Of a stretch of DNA of 64,000 nucleotides, positions 53,435 through 62,895 are shown piece by piece. A program made the position numbers and the translations under genes. The stretch comes from Tahibacter soli (GTDB lineage: Bacteria; Pseudomonadota; Gammaproteobacteria; Xanthomonadales; Rhodanobacteraceae): positions 930,001-994,000 of the forward strand of contig NZ_JAOVZO020000018.1 in assembly GCF_025717065.2 (NCBI RefSeq), given 5' to 3'. Position 1 is the first letter of the stretch. The number at the start of each line of letters is the position of its first letter. Under the pieces are notes generated by a model, which was given only the letters and a program-made list of their open reading frames with translations, ran no database searches and had not been told where the DNA came from.

Positions 53435-56400
53435 TCAGCGCGCCGGGCCTTCGAAGTCGTCGGAGAAGATCGCCTCGCCGTCCACGTGCAGCGACACGGG
53501 CACGGCGGTCAGCGGGCGCGAGCGGTCGTTGCTGTCGATGCACAGCTGCGCGGCGTAGTCGCCGGGTTCCAGCGCGCTTGCGTCGACGGCGATGTCGATG
53601 AAGTCCGTCGTGCCGGCTGGCGTGACGCCCGCCGTCGCGCTCGCGGAGAGCCACGGCACCGCGCCGGGGAACGCGCAGTCGCCGCCGCTGCGGGCGATGG
53701 CGAGCGAGTCGACCGAGATGTGGCCGAAGTTGTCCGGCAGCAGCGGATAGCGCGCGATCCGCTGCGCGCGGCCGGTGACGAGGTCGATCGCGTAGAACCC
53801 GCCGGTCGCGCCGCCCTCCGGCTGGTATGCGGCGAGGTAGAGCGTGCCCGTCACGTCGTCGAAGTCGATGCTGTTGATGTAGGTGAGGTCGAGGCCGAGC
53901 GAGCCGATCGCGGCGGCGGCGCCGTTCGTCTTGTCGATCGCGACGAGCGCGTCGTTGTACGAATCGATGCCGTACAGGAGGCCGTTCGGCGCGACCGCGA
54001 TGTCGTTGACGCAGATCGCTCCGCCGCCGGCATACGCGATGTCGCCAACCTTGCGCACCGCCGCGCTGACGGGATCGATCGTATGCAGCGTCGATGCCGC
54101 GGCGTAGTCGCACCAGCGTCCGCCGCCGCCGGTCGAGGCATACATCGTCTGCGTCGTGCGGTCCCACGCCATGCCGTTCCAGCGCGGATACGGCGGTTCG
54201 TCGGCGTGCTCGGGCTGCGGGCGGCCGATGTTGGTGTAGTGGCCGTCGGCGAGGTCGATCGTCGAGAGCGAGTAGTCGCTGTCGAAGTAGCCGTCGAACA
54301 CGTAGAGCTTGCCGAAATCGTTGCCGGCGAAGTCGCCGCCGTAGTTGTTGCCGTAGATCGCGGCCGGCGTGACGTGCACGAAGCGGTCCGGCGTCGCGGC
54401 GTCGAAACCGACGGGATACATGCGGCCGCCGGCGTTGGTCCATTCGTCCTTCACGCCGTAGGCGGGCACGGCGAACGCGCTGGCGGGCGCCGGGTTCGTA
54501 TCGACGGTCGCGGGCTGCGGCTGGAGCGGCGCGCCGGCCGGTTGCCGCGGCTCATGCGGCGCGACGGTGCCGCCGAGCGGCACCACCCAGTGCGTCGTGA
54601 GCGGGAAGTGAGCGTTCGGCGCGACCGCGTCGAGATTCCACGCGAGCGGCAGCGTGCCGGAGTTGCCGATGCCGAGCCGCAGCGTCGCGGCGCCGCCTTC
54701 GGGCGTCTGCGCCGCGAGCGACGACGGATACGTGCGCAGCCGCGGCGTGCCGACGCCGACGCGCACCTGCGACGAGGCCGAGTGCGGCATCGGGGTCGGC
54801 GACCAGGCGATCTGCGAACCGTCGTCGAGCGCCGGCGTGTTGTACGCGTACTGCTGCCGGATGTAGCCGTCGTGGTTGGCGAGGCCGACGGTCGCCGACG
54901 CGCCGCGATCGAGCGCCGCGTTGCCGGCGCCGAACGTCGTCTTGTCGTAGGCGAAGCGGATGGCGCCGGATTCCTCGACGATCGCCTCGAAGCGGACGCC
55001 GTCGCCCGCGTTCGGCGCGCTCGAATGATCCTTGCGATCCCACTGCACGATCAGACGGCGGTTCGGGGCCGAACCGTCGGTGCGCACGTACACCTGGCCG
55101 TCGTTGCCGAGAAGATCCCACCACGGCAGGATGCCGTCGGTGCTGCCGGCGTACATGCCGTGGAACTGCACGTTGTCGCCGACGAACGGCGGAACGTACA
55201 GCATGTACGGCAGCAGGCACTCGCCGCGAAACAGGCGCAGCGCGCCGCTGTTGTGGATGCACACGCTCGCGTCGCCGCCCTCGCGGAACGTCGCGCCGAA
55301 AAAGTGCATCGTGAAAGGAACCGGCAATGTATACACGCCGCCTTCGCCGAGGTTCAGCGCGGCGCCCGTGCCGCTGATGTCGACGAACGGCGCGCCGGCC
55401 GTCGTTTCGACGGCGTAGCGCGGTCGTTCGGCGAGCGCGGTCCAGGTGAACGTCGGCGCCTGGCCCAGCGTGCCGGCGTTGAACACTTCGTTGTGCTGCA
55501 TCGTCGCGCCCGGCGCGAGCGGGCGGCTCATGAGGTAGCGCAGTTCACCGGCGTTCCAGGTGGTCGGGTGGTATTGCAGCGTGCGCGGATCGAACGTCAG
55601 GCCGTGCTGCGTCAGCGTGAACGGCGTTTGGTTCGTCGCCGTGAAGCAGAAGTTGACCGGCTCGCCGGCCGGCACGTCGATGCTCGTCGCCGTGCCGCAC
55701 GCGGGCGGCGGTTCGGTGCCGACGGTGACGCGCAGCGCGATGCCGCCGGCCTGCGCGCCGTCGTTGCCGAGCGCGAACGTCGCGACGCGTCCCTCGGCCG
55801 TGGCCGTCACCGCGTACGCACCGGTCGTCGCGTTCGCCGTCGCGACGACGGACGCCTTGCCGTTGGCGTCGGTCGTGACGCTCGTCGCCGACAGCGTCGC
55901 ACTCGCGCCGGATGCCGGCGCGGCGAACGTCACCGGCACGCCCGCGACCGGGCGGCCGTCGTCGGTCGTGACGCGCACGTCGAGCGGCAGGGCGAACGGC
56001 AGGCCGGTCGACGCGACCTGCGTGCCGCCGCCGCTGACCGTGATGGCGGCGGGCGTCAGGAACGTCGCGTCGATGCCGCAATCGGCGAAGACCGGCGCCG
56101 TCGTGTACGTGCTGCCCGAGAGCGTGCCGCCGCAACCGGTCACGGTGTCGACGTACCAGCCGGCGTCCGGCGCGACGGTGAAGCCCGTGGTTTCGCCGGA
56201 CGCCACCTGCTGCGGCGTCGACGGCGACAGCGTGCCGTGCATCGGCGCGTTCGGCGTGACGGTGAAGTACTGCGTGCCGCCGACGAAGGTCGCCGTGACC
56301 GTGCAGTCGGCCGTCGCCGGCGCGATCGTGTACGTGCCGCCGTTCAACGTGCCGCCGCAGCCGGCGACGCTGCCCACCTGGTAGCCGTCGTCCGGCGTCA

Positions 56401-57631
56401 CGGTGAAATCGAACGTCGATCCCTGATCGACGGTCTGCGGCGTCGACGGCGCGATCGTGCCGTGCGCGCCGGCCGCGGGCGTGACGGTGTAGCGCGGAAG
56501 GTCGAGGTGTCCGTCGGCGAGCAGCGGCGCGAGGTAGTTGCGCGGGTGGCCGCCGACCTGCGTGAAGCGGCCGCCGACCATGATGCGGCCGTCGGGCAGC
56601 GGCAGCATCGCGTCGACACGCGCGTTGAACGCCGGATCGACGAAGCCGGTGTCGAGCGTGCCGTCGGCGTTGAGGCGTGCGACGTTCGCGCGCGGCTGGC
56701 CGTAGACGCTCGTGAACTGGCCGCCGATCAGCACCTTGCCGTCGGCCTGCGCGGCGAACGCGTAGACCGCGCCGCTCACGTCCGCGTTGAAGCCGGGCAG
56801 CAGCGCGCCGTCGGCCGACAGGTGCGCGAGTCGCGCGCGCGGGGTGCCGTTGACGGTGGAGAACGGACCGCCGATGAGCAGCGTGCCGTCGGCGCGCACC
56901 AGCACGCTCGCGATGGTGCTGTTGACCGTGGGGCCGAACGTGTTGTCGAGCGAGCCGTCGGGGTTGAGGCGCGCGATGCGCGTTTTCGTCACGCCGCTGT
57001 ACGACGCGAACTGGCCGAAGACGATGATCTTGCCGTCCGGCTGCAGCGTCACCCCCCAGTGCCGGCTGGTCGCGCCGGTGCCGGAATCGAACGTGGGGTC
57101 GACCGTGCCGTCGGTGTTCAGGCGGGCGACGCGCACGCGCGGCTGGCCGTTGACCGTGGTGAAGTCGCCGGCGGCGATGATGCGGCCGTCCGGCTGCAGC
57201 GCGAGCCCGTAGATGCGCGTGATCCCGCCGCCCGCGAACACCGGCGCGAACGCGCTGTCGACGTTGCCGGCCGCATCGATGCGGGCGAGCCGCGCGTGCG
57301 CTTGGCCGTCGACGTTGGCGAAGTCGCCGGCGACGAGCAGCCGGCCGTCGGGGTAGCGCGCGAGCACGTTGATCGGACCGTCGAACGCGACGGCGGGACT
57401 CGGCGCGGCCGTACCGTCCGGCGTCAGTCGCGCAAGACCCGTGCGCGGCACGCCGGCGATGTTCGCGAACGAACCGGCGGCGATGAGATCGCCGTTCGGC
57501 TCGGCGGCGAGCCCGACGACGATGTTGTCGGGATTCGGCGCGTACACGGCCGCGGCCGCTCGCTCCGCACCGGCCGCGAGGGCCGTGCACAAGCCTGTCG
57601 CCGCGAGCATCGCGGCCAGAAAACCTTTCAT
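53435..57631 (-). CDS. Giant secreted delta-60 repeat protein with FSDDFE tail
   Basis: A 1398-residue exported protein with signal peptide (MKGFLAAMLAATGLCTALAAG). Residues about 30-385 hold delta-60 propeller repeats (ALQPDGRIIAAGDFTTVNG, ARLNPDGSLDNTF, ARLNADGTLDTGF). Two InlB B-like repeats follow (HGTIAPSTPQTVDQGSTF; HGTLSPSTPQQVASGETT), then a Big_1-type Ig domain (about 540-630), a beta-sandwich and a C-terminal propeller (about 1010-1300) with Asn/Asp-rich blades. It ends AIFSDDFEGPAR. The repeats suggest a surface or extracellular adhesin-like role. It is downstream of a wHTH-TM-TPR regulator and just upstream of the S8 peptidase. Confidence 0.88.
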   Translation of the reverse strand: MKGFLAAMLAATGLCTALAAGAERAAAAVYAPNPDNIVVGLAAEPNGDLIAAGSFANIAGVPRTGLARLTPDGTAAPSPAVAFDGPINVLARYPDGRLLVAGDFANVDGQAHARLARIDAAGNVDSAFAPVFAGGGITRIYGLALQPDGRIIAAGDFTTVNGQPRVRVARLNTDGTVDPTFDSGTGATSRHWGVTLQPDGKIIVFGQFASYSGVTKTRIARLNPDGSLDNTFGPTVNSTIASVLVRADGTLLIGGPFSTVNGTPRARLAHLSADGALLPGFNADVSGAVYAFAAQADGKVLIGGQFTSVYGQPRANVARLNADGTLDTGFVDPAFNARVDAMLPLPDGRIMVGGRFTQVGGHPRNYLAPLLADGHLDLPRYTVTPAAGAHGTIAPSTPQTVDQGSTFDFTVTPDDGYQVGSVAGCGGTLNGGTYTIAPATADCTVTATFVGGTQYFTVTPNAPMHGTLSPSTPQQVASGETTGFTVAPDAGWYVDTVTGCGGTLSGSTYTTAPVFADCGIDATFLTPAAITVSGGGTQVASTGLPFALPLDVRVTTDDGRPVAGVPVTFAAPASGASATLSATSVTTDANGKASVVATANATTGAYAVTATAEGRVATFALGNDGAQAGGIALRVTVGTEPPPACGTATSIDVPAGEPVNFCFTATNQTPFTLTQHGLTFDPRTLQYHPTTWNAGELRYLMSRPLAPGATMQHNEVFNAGTLGQAPTFTWTALAERPRYAVETTAGAPFVDISGTGAALNLGEGGVYTLPVPFTMHFFGATFREGGDASVCIHNSGALRLFRGECLLPYMLYVPPFVGDNVQFHGMYAGSTDGILPWWDLLGNDGQVYVRTDGSAPNRRLIVQWDRKDHSSAPNAGDGVRFEAIVEESGAIRFAYDKTTFGAGNAALDRGASATVGLANHDGYIRQQYAYNTPALDDGSQIAWSPTPMPHSASSQVRVGVGTPRLRTYPSSLAAQTPEGGAATLRLGIGNSGTLPLAWNLDAVAPNAHFPLTTHWVVPLGGTVAPHEPRQPAGAPLQPQPATVDTNPAPASAFAVPAYGVKDEWTNAGGRMYPVGFDAATPDRFVHVTPAAIYGNNYGGDFAGNDFGKLYVFDGYFDSDYSLSTIDLADGHYTNIGRPQPEHADEPPYPRWNGMAWDRTTQTMYASTGGGGRWCDYAAASTLHTIDPVSAAVRKVGDIAYAGGGAICVNDIAVAPNGLLYGIDSYNDALVAIDKTNGAAAAIGSLGLDLTYINSIDFDDVTGTLYLAAYQPEGGATGGFYAIDLVTGRAQRIARYPLLPDNFGHISVDSLAIARSGGDCAFPGAVPWLSASATAGVTPAGTTDFIDIAVDASALEPGDYAAQLCIDSNDRSRPLTAVPVSLHVDGEAIFSDDFEGPAR

Positions 57632-57756
57632 GTCGCTCCCCGTCTGGTCATCCGTCCTGCGGATCGGGCAACCGTAGATCGCCGCCGCCAGCGTGGCATT
57701 CCTGGCGTCTTTCGTTGATGTTGACGGCGATTGCGAACGGGTTTTGCGACGGTTGT

Positions 57757-60105
57757 TTACGGTTGCGAGGCCATGGCGAGCCGCGCCGGCAGTGTGCGTT
57801 CGCCGGCCAGCGCCTTCGCCCGGTCGAGCGCGACCGTCCATGCGGCGGGACGGCCGGCCGCGTCGAGCACGGCGAGCTGCACGAGCGCGCAGTCGTAGTC
57901 GGTGTCGACGCACGGCGCGATCCGCCCGGCCACCGCCGCGGCGTCGTCGGCGCGGCGCTGCGCGAGCAGGCGGTCGACGTAGCCTGCGACCACCAGCACG
58001 GTCTGCGCCGGCAGCGCCTGACGCTGCGCGAGCGCGAGCGCGGCGCGGTAGTCGCGCTCGGCGTCGGCGTCGCGACCCCGGTGCGCCGCCCATTCGGCAC
58101 GCGCGAGCAGCAGCACGGCGGATGAGTCGACGTTGTCGCGCGCGAGCTCCGCTTCGATCGCCGCGACGTCGACGTTGCCCGCCGCGATCGACGCGCGTTG
58201 CCGCACGATCACCGCGCGCGCCCGCAGCTTCGGCGCGCTGTGCGGCGGCCAGACATCGAGCGCCGCCTCGGCTTCGTCGGCGGCGTCCTGTGCGCGACCG
58301 CGACGCCACGCGAGGTCGGCGCGTGCCGCGTGCCAGTAGCGCAGCGCCTGCGGTCGCACGCCGGCGTGCGCGACGCGGAGATCGGCCAACAGCGCCTCGG
58401 CTTCGCGATAACGGCCGAGCGCCGCGAACACCAGCGCGCGCTCGGTGCCGATCAGGAGCGCGAGGCCGGGATCGCCCGCGCGATCGCGCAGCGCCCACAG
58501 GCGCTCGCTCGTCGCCAGCGCGTCGTTCCAGCGCAGCATTTCCATTTCGAGATCGAGCATGCCGGCGCGCACCGATACCAGGCGTTCGACCGCGCCGAAC
58601 GCCTCGAAGCGCTCGGCCGCGCCCGCGAGGTAGGTGTGGCCGAGGTCGAGATGGCCGCGCGCCCATTCGAGCAGTCCGAGGTTGCCGTCGACCTGGGCCA
58701 GCCCGAGACGTTCGCCGAGGCGCTGGTACATCGCGCGCGCGGCGCCGAGGTCGTCGGCCGCGGCGTCGAGATTGCCGCCGGCAACGCGCGAGATGCCGCG
58801 CCCGTTCAGCGCCTTGGCGTACTCCGGCCGGTCGCGCAGATCCGCGAGGACTTTGACGGCGGCGTCGTAGTCGCCTTCGGCACCGGCGAAATCGGCGCGG
58901 CGATAACGAATGTCGCCGCGCGCGGTCAGCGCCACGCCGCGCTGCGTGGCGTCGCCGCGCACGCGCGGATCGTCGAGCAGCGCGGTGAGCGCGCGCTCGG
59001 CTTCATCGACGCGCCCGGCGCGGAAATCCACCTGCGCGAGTTTGAGCCGCACGCGCGGGTCGTCCTGGTCTTCAGCACCGGTCAGCAGTGCGCGCGCGGC
59101 GTCCGGTTCGCCCGCGAGCAGCGCGGCCTGCGCCTGCTGCAGCCGCTCGTCCAACTCGCTCGCCTCCGGCAACGGCGCCGTCTGCGGCCGGCCGAATGCG
59201 GCGAGCAGCAGATCGGCCGCGCGCCGCGCGGCTTCGGTGGCGTCGGCGTGATCGGCAGACACTTCATGCCGCACGCCGCGCGGGTCGGTGACGGCGAGAC
59301 GCACGGTCCAGACGCGGCTCGCGAGCGTCGCGCTGCCGCGCACCACGAGGCCGACACCGAGCGTGCGGCCGATGCGGTCGAGATCGGCCGGCGTCGGCGG
59401 CGACGCGGCGCCACGGGTCGAGGTGATGACGCTCTCGCTCAGGACGACCGGCAGACCCACGTTGCGCATGCGGTCGGCCACGAGTTCCATCGCGCCAAGG
59501 CGCAGCCAGCCCGCTTCGCGCGGACCGTCGATCGCGAGCGGCAGCACCGCGACGGTATCGGCGGCGATCGGTGCGGAGGCCGGCGCGGAGGCCGGCGCGG
59601 CAGCCGTCGCCGCTTGCGGGGCTTCGCGTTCGACGCGCAGCAGACGATATGCCGCGAAGCCCGTCAGCGCGAGCGCGACGGCGAGCGCCGCGACCGCGAA
59701 TGTGGGCAGCCGCCGGCGAGGGCGCGTGGACGTCCCGGCGGACGGAACGGAAGGCGGCGACTCGGGAACCCGCGGCTCGGCGGCGGGCGCGCTCTCGATT
59801 TCGACGGTGTCGAGCACCCAGCGATAGCCGAAGCCCGGCACGGTGCGCACGGCGCGCTGCGCCTGGCCGTCGTCGCCGAGCGCGCGGCGGATGCGCAGCA
59901 TCAGCTGGTTGACCTGGGCGTCGGTCACGTCGACGCGGCCCCAGACGGCCGAGACGAACTCGTCGCGCCCGACCGCGCGGGCGCGGTGCCGGATCAGATA
60001 GGCCAGGCCGTCGAAGGCGCGAGCGGGCAGGGCGACGAGCGCGTCGTCGTGCCGGAGTTCGCGAGTGGTGGCGTCGAGACGAAAGGAATCGAAGCGGTAT
60101 TCCAT
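57757..60105 (-). CDS. CadC-like membrane regulator: wHTH, TM, TPR repeats
   Basis: A 782-residue one-component regulator of the same architecture as the 25048 gene. The winged helix (2-98) has RAVGRDEFVSAVWGRVDVTD, QVNQLMLRIRRALGDD and RTVPGFGYRWVLD. A single membrane span is at 133-153, then a FlgO-like domain (about 180-300) and TPR-type helices (310-780). It precedes the giant delta-60 protein on the same strand by 125 bp. The regulator plus delta-60 pairing is therefore repeated twice in the window. Confidence 0.88.
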   Translation of the reverse strand: MEYRFDSFRLDATTRELRHDDALVALPARAFDGLAYLIRHRARAVGRDEFVSAVWGRVDVTDAQVNQLMLRIRRALGDDGQAQRAVRTVPGFGYRWVLDTVEIESAPAAEPRVPESPPSVPSAGTSTRPRRRLPTFAVAALAVALALTGFAAYRLLRVEREAPQAATAAAPASAPASAPIAADTVAVLPLAIDGPREAGWLRLGAMELVADRMRNVGLPVVLSESVITSTRGAASPPTPADLDRIGRTLGVGLVVRGSATLASRVWTVRLAVTDPRGVRHEVSADHADATEAARRAADLLLAAFGRPQTAPLPEASELDERLQQAQAALLAGEPDAARALLTGAEDQDDPRVRLKLAQVDFRAGRVDEAERALTALLDDPRVRGDATQRGVALTARGDIRYRRADFAGAEGDYDAAVKVLADLRDRPEYAKALNGRGISRVAGGNLDAAADDLGAARAMYQRLGERLGLAQVDGNLGLLEWARGHLDLGHTYLAGAAERFEAFGAVERLVSVRAGMLDLEMEMLRWNDALATSERLWALRDRAGDPGLALLIGTERALVFAALGRYREAEALLADLRVAHAGVRPQALRYWHAARADLAWRRGRAQDAADEAEAALDVWPPHSAPKLRARAVIVRQRASIAAGNVDVAAIEAELARDNVDSSAVLLLARAEWAAHRGRDADAERDYRAALALAQRQALPAQTVLVVAGYVDRLLAQRRADDAAAVAGRIAPCVDTDYDCALVQLAVLDAAGRPAAWTVALDRAKALAGERTLPARLAMASQP

Positions 60106-60469
60106 GCGCCGATGATGAGGTCATCGCCGGTCGGACGCAAAAGCGGAAACCGCGTCGGAAGCGTTGCCGCAGTCGGTGCGCCCGAGTCCCGCGCGCGTTG
60201 CGATTTGCGTGCACCGGCGTTCCGCGCATGCGGAATGCATGACGGCGGCGACGCTGCCGCCCGCTCGATGCGCGCACTGCCGTTGCGAAGGCGCGGCCGC
60301 ACGGCGGCGAAGCGGCGCCGCATTTGAAATTCATTGAAAATCGTCAACGAAAATGCGACGCCTGTCGCGAGAGAGGCAGCATGGCACGCATTCTGCTGTA
60401 TCAGTCGCGTGCCTGCCGCGGGATCGCGGTCGCACGCGACGATCCGTTCGATAAGACAGGAGTTGGCTC
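60106..60469. other. Divergent intergenic region with an AT-rich promoter-like stretch
   Basis: 364 bp between the divergent regulator and split-barrel genes. An inverted repeat TTCCGC-N4-GCGGAA lies at 60220-60235, and an AT-rich stretch at about 60322-60352 (TTGAAATTCATTGAAAAT) is the likely promoter zone for the rightward gene. No coding frame is convincing. Confidence 0.45.
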
Positions 60470-60976
60470 ATGGCTCACGAAGAAGCGATCGACAAGACCA
60501 CCGACGAACTGGTCGAGCGGGCCTGGGAACTGGCCGCCTCGATCCGTACCGCGCTTTTCGCTACATGGTCGGGGCAGCGGCAGCACCTGACGCCGATGTC
60601 CGCGACGGTCGAACCCGCCGTGGGGGCGCTCTACTTCCTCACGACCGACGACGCGGCGAAGGTGGGGCACATCCGGCGCGACCCGAATGTGGTGGTCGCG
60701 TTCGTCGACGACAGCGCGAACAAGTACGTGACGTTCTCCGGCCGCGCGACCGTGAGCGACGACCGCGAAAAGATCCGCGAACTCTGGACGGTGTTCGCGA
60801 AGGCATGGTGGGAGTCGCCGGACGATCCGTCGATCCGTCTGATCACGGTGGTACCGAGCGAGGCGGAACTGTGGGACAGCCCCGGCAAGCTCGTGGCGTC
60901 CGTACTCATGCTGACGGCCGCCATCAGCGGTCAGCAGCCCGCCGTCGGCGATCACGCCACCCTGCGCATCCGCTGA
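60470..60976 (+). CDS. General stress protein 26-like FMN split-barrel protein
   Basis: A 168-residue protein of the pyridoxamine-phosphate-oxidase-like fold. Strand motifs are TALFATWSGQRQHLTPMSA, GALYFLTTDDAAKVGHIRRD, NVVVAFVDDSANKYVTFSG and LWTVFAKAWWESPDDPSIRLI, the last being the GS26 signature. Members bind flavin and occur in stress regulons; the reaction is unknown. ACAGGAG precedes the ATG. It starts a three-gene run with two receiver proteins (20-bp gap), suggesting a stress-signalling unit. Confidence 0.88.
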   Translation: MAHEEAIDKTTDELVERAWELAASIRTALFATWSGQRQHLTPMSATVEPAVGALYFLTTDDAAKVGHIRRDPNVVVAFVDDSANKYVTFSGRATVSDDREKIRELWTVFAKAWWESPDDPSIRLITVVPSEAELWDSPGKLVASVLMLTAAISGQQPAVGDHATLRIR

Positions 60977-60996
60977 GCCCCGGGAGCTTGCCGCCC

Positions 60997-61509
60997 ATGC
61001 AGAACGACGATTCGGGATCGCGCGCCGTGCGGCGGGCTGCGGCCGCACGCACGGCGGGGGCCTGTCTGCGGAGGCCGAAATATGACACTCTCGGCGCCCC
61101 GCACCAGGACTATCTTCGGCCGGTGAAAAAGGATTTGCTGCCAGCGGCGCGGGAATCGGCGAAACACATCCTGGTCGTGGACGATACCGTCGACTCCCGC
61201 TTGTCCCTGTCGAGCTTGCTACGTGTCGTCGGCTATATCGTCTACGAAGCGTCCGATGCCGCCCAGGCGCTGCGGCTGCTCGAATCGTCGCTGCCGATCG
61301 ACGCGCTCGTCACCGACGTCGAAATGCCCGGAGCGTTGAACGGGCTCGCACTGGCGCAGTACGTGCGCGCCGCGCATCCCGACATCGCCGTTGCGATCGC
61401 TTCCGGCGGCGACTACGCATCGCAGGTGACCGACCCCGCCGTGCTGTTCCTGCGCAAGCCCTACAAGTCCGAGCGCCTGCTCGACTATCTCGAGAGAGCC
61501 TGCTCATGA
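60997..61509 (+). CDS. Receiver-only response regulator
   Basis: A 170-residue protein with a C-terminal CheY-like receiver (about 55-170). HILVVDDTVDSR holds the acidic pair, the phosphoacceptor Asp is in LVTDVEMPG, and the Lys is in LFLRKPY, so it should be phosphorylatable. There is no output domain. Residues 1-45 are Arg/Ala rich and possibly not translated: the ATG at 60997 has GGGAG upstream, whereas a GTG at 61123 would give a minimal receiver but lacks such a site. The stop overlaps the next ATG by 4 bp. Confidence 0.82.
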   Translation: MQNDDSGSRAVRRAAAARTAGACLRRPKYDTLGAPHQDYLRPVKKDLLPAARESAKHILVVDDTVDSRLSLSSLLRVVGYIVYEASDAAQALRLLESSLPIDALVTDVEMPGALNGLALAQYVRAAHPDIAVAIASGGDYASQVTDPAVLFLRKPYKSERLLDYLERACS

Positions 61510-61913
61510 CGGAAACGAATACCGCGCCGGGTGCGGACGTCGGCGCGCCGCAACTGCTGTTCGTCGAGGCCGACATCGTCGTTCGCAGCGCCATGGCGGC
61601 CTATCTGCGCGAATGCGGCTACAGCGTGATCGAAGCGGCGTCCACGGACGAGGCCCAGGCGATTCTGCTGCGTTCCGATCTCGACATCGATATCGTCGTC
61701 GCCGACGTGGACACGCCCGGCGCGCTCGACGGCTTCAGGCTCGCGCGCTGGATCGCCGAGCATCGCCCCGGCACGCACGTGGCGCTGTCCGCGACCGTTC
61801 AGCGCGCCGCGAAGCTGGCAGCCGAACTGTGCAGGGAAGGACCGAATTTGACGGTGCCCTACGACCACGCAGCGCTGCTCGACTACATCAAGCGGCTGCG
61901 CATCAAGCGCTAG
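61506..61913 (+). CDS. Degenerate receiver-domain protein, paralogue of the preceding gene
   Basis: A 135-residue receiver. The phosphoacceptor Asp is kept in VVADVDTPGALDGFRLA, closely matching DVEMPGALNGLALA of its neighbour, so the two probably arose by duplication. The N-terminal acidic pair is altered (LFVEADIVV), and the conserved Lys is replaced: LTVPYDHAAL stands where LRKPY is expected. It may therefore not be phosphorylated normally, and could act by binding the intact neighbour. It is translationally coupled to that gene. Confidence 0.8.
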   Translation: MTETNTAPGADVGAPQLLFVEADIVVRSAMAAYLRECGYSVIEAASTDEAQAILLRSDLDIDIVVADVDTPGALDGFRLARWIAEHRPGTHVALSATVQRAAKLAAELCREGPNLTVPYDHAALLDYIKRLRIKR

Positions 61914-62122
61914 TATCGCGTTCCGTCGATACGTCGGATTGACGTTCGGACGGCGATGCGGCGAGACGAGGCGCTGCGAGGCGTGGTACCGGTAGTGCGG
62001 CGGCGCGGTGAAATACGCCGACATATTTCGACGAACTGGAAGCACGGCACCAGGTCGACGGCGCGGATTGTCGCGGAGACGGCCCGCGCCGAAGCGCGGG
62101 CCGCAGCTCACCTCGATCGGCC

Positions 62123-62551
62123 TCAGCAGCTGCCGAAACGGTCCGGACTCGCACCCGGACCGCCGCGCGGACCCGGCGGATTCTCCCAGTTGGTGCCCGG
62201 GCCGCCGGCCGGACCCGGCGGATTGTCGTCGCGGTCCCGCCAGCAGCGTCCGCGCTGATCCCAGAAGCCGTAGCGCGGATGGTAGTAGCCGTAGCGCGCG
62301 TTGAAGTAGTAGCCGTCGTCGCGCAGCGCGAAGCGGATACGGTCCTTGCCGCGGCGGTAGTAGCGATGATCCGGCGACGCGCCCGGACCGCCGCGCCAGC
62401 CCGGCGGATTTTCCCAGTTGGTGCCGGGGCCGCCGCGCGGGCCAGGCGGATTGTCGTCGCGGTCGCGCGGGTAGTCGCGCGCGTCGCTCGCGCCTGCGAA
62501 GGCGAGGGTGGCGAAGCACATCACAAGCAGTCGGGGCAGTTTCAGATTCAT
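62123..62551 (-). CDS. Small secreted protein with duplicated Pro/Gly-rich segment
   Basis: A 142-residue exported protein with signal peptide (MNLKLPRLLVMCFATLAFAGA). Two nearly identical segments of about 33 residues, RDRDDNPPGPRGGPGTNWEN plus PPGWRGGPGASPD and its copy, flank a Tyr/Arg-rich centre (YYRRGKDRIRFALRDDGYYF, YGYYHPRYGFWDQRGRCW). The copies are also direct DNA repeats (about 62151-62239 and 62379-62468). AGAGGAG precedes the ATG. No family was recognised. Confidence 0.8.
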   Translation of the reverse strand: MNLKLPRLLVMCFATLAFAGASDARDYPRDRDDNPPGPRGGPGTNWENPPGWRGGPGASPDHRYYRRGKDRIRFALRDDGYYFNARYGYYHPRYGFWDQRGRCWRDRDDNPPGPAGGPGTNWENPPGPRGGPGASPDRFGSC

Positions 62552-62895
62552 GACGAACTCCTCTGTGCATATGTGGACAGACATGGCACGCAAGGAGGGT
62601 GTCACCGCGATCGTGAACCGCGGTCGTACGGTGGCGAAGTCGCGGCGGCCTCTGCGGCATTCGCTTGGAATAAATAATATTTACATTTCTATATGTATTT
62701 TTGTTTGTTGCGATGATCCGCGAACGGCGGCATTCGTCCGAAACGATGGTCGCGGCCGGATGCCGGATTCGGTGCGGGGTCGAGGAGACGGTCGTTCGAC
62801 CAAAGAACTGGCCGGGCGATGGTGCAAAGGCGAGTTGCGCCCCCATGTGCACGGTTTCCGCGCCTGGCCGCGCCCGTCTGTCTTCCGAGGTCTCC
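62552..62895. other. Divergent intergenic region with AT-rich island
   Basis: 344 bp between the divergent repeat-protein and monooxygenase genes. A strikingly AT-rich patch at about 62668-62715 (ATAAATAATATTTACATTTC) stands out in this GC-rich genome and probably contains promoters. No gene or defined operator was found. Confidence 0.5.

Noticed and set aside
47783-53601. Two long plus-strand open frames opposite the regulator and S8 peptidase
   Set aside because: These are antisense shadows with Arg/Ala/Gly-rich translations; the minus-strand genes have signal peptides and catalytic motifs.
45250-57631. Non-ribosomal peptide or polyketide genes among the large minus-strand frames
   Set aside because: The large proteins are exported repeat proteins and a subtilisin-like protease; no carrier, adenylation or ketosynthase motifs were found.
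62150-62470. CRISPR-like direct repeats
   Set aside because: There are only two copies of about 88 bp, lying inside a coding sequence and encoding the same peptide; no spacer-repeat periodicity and no cas genes.
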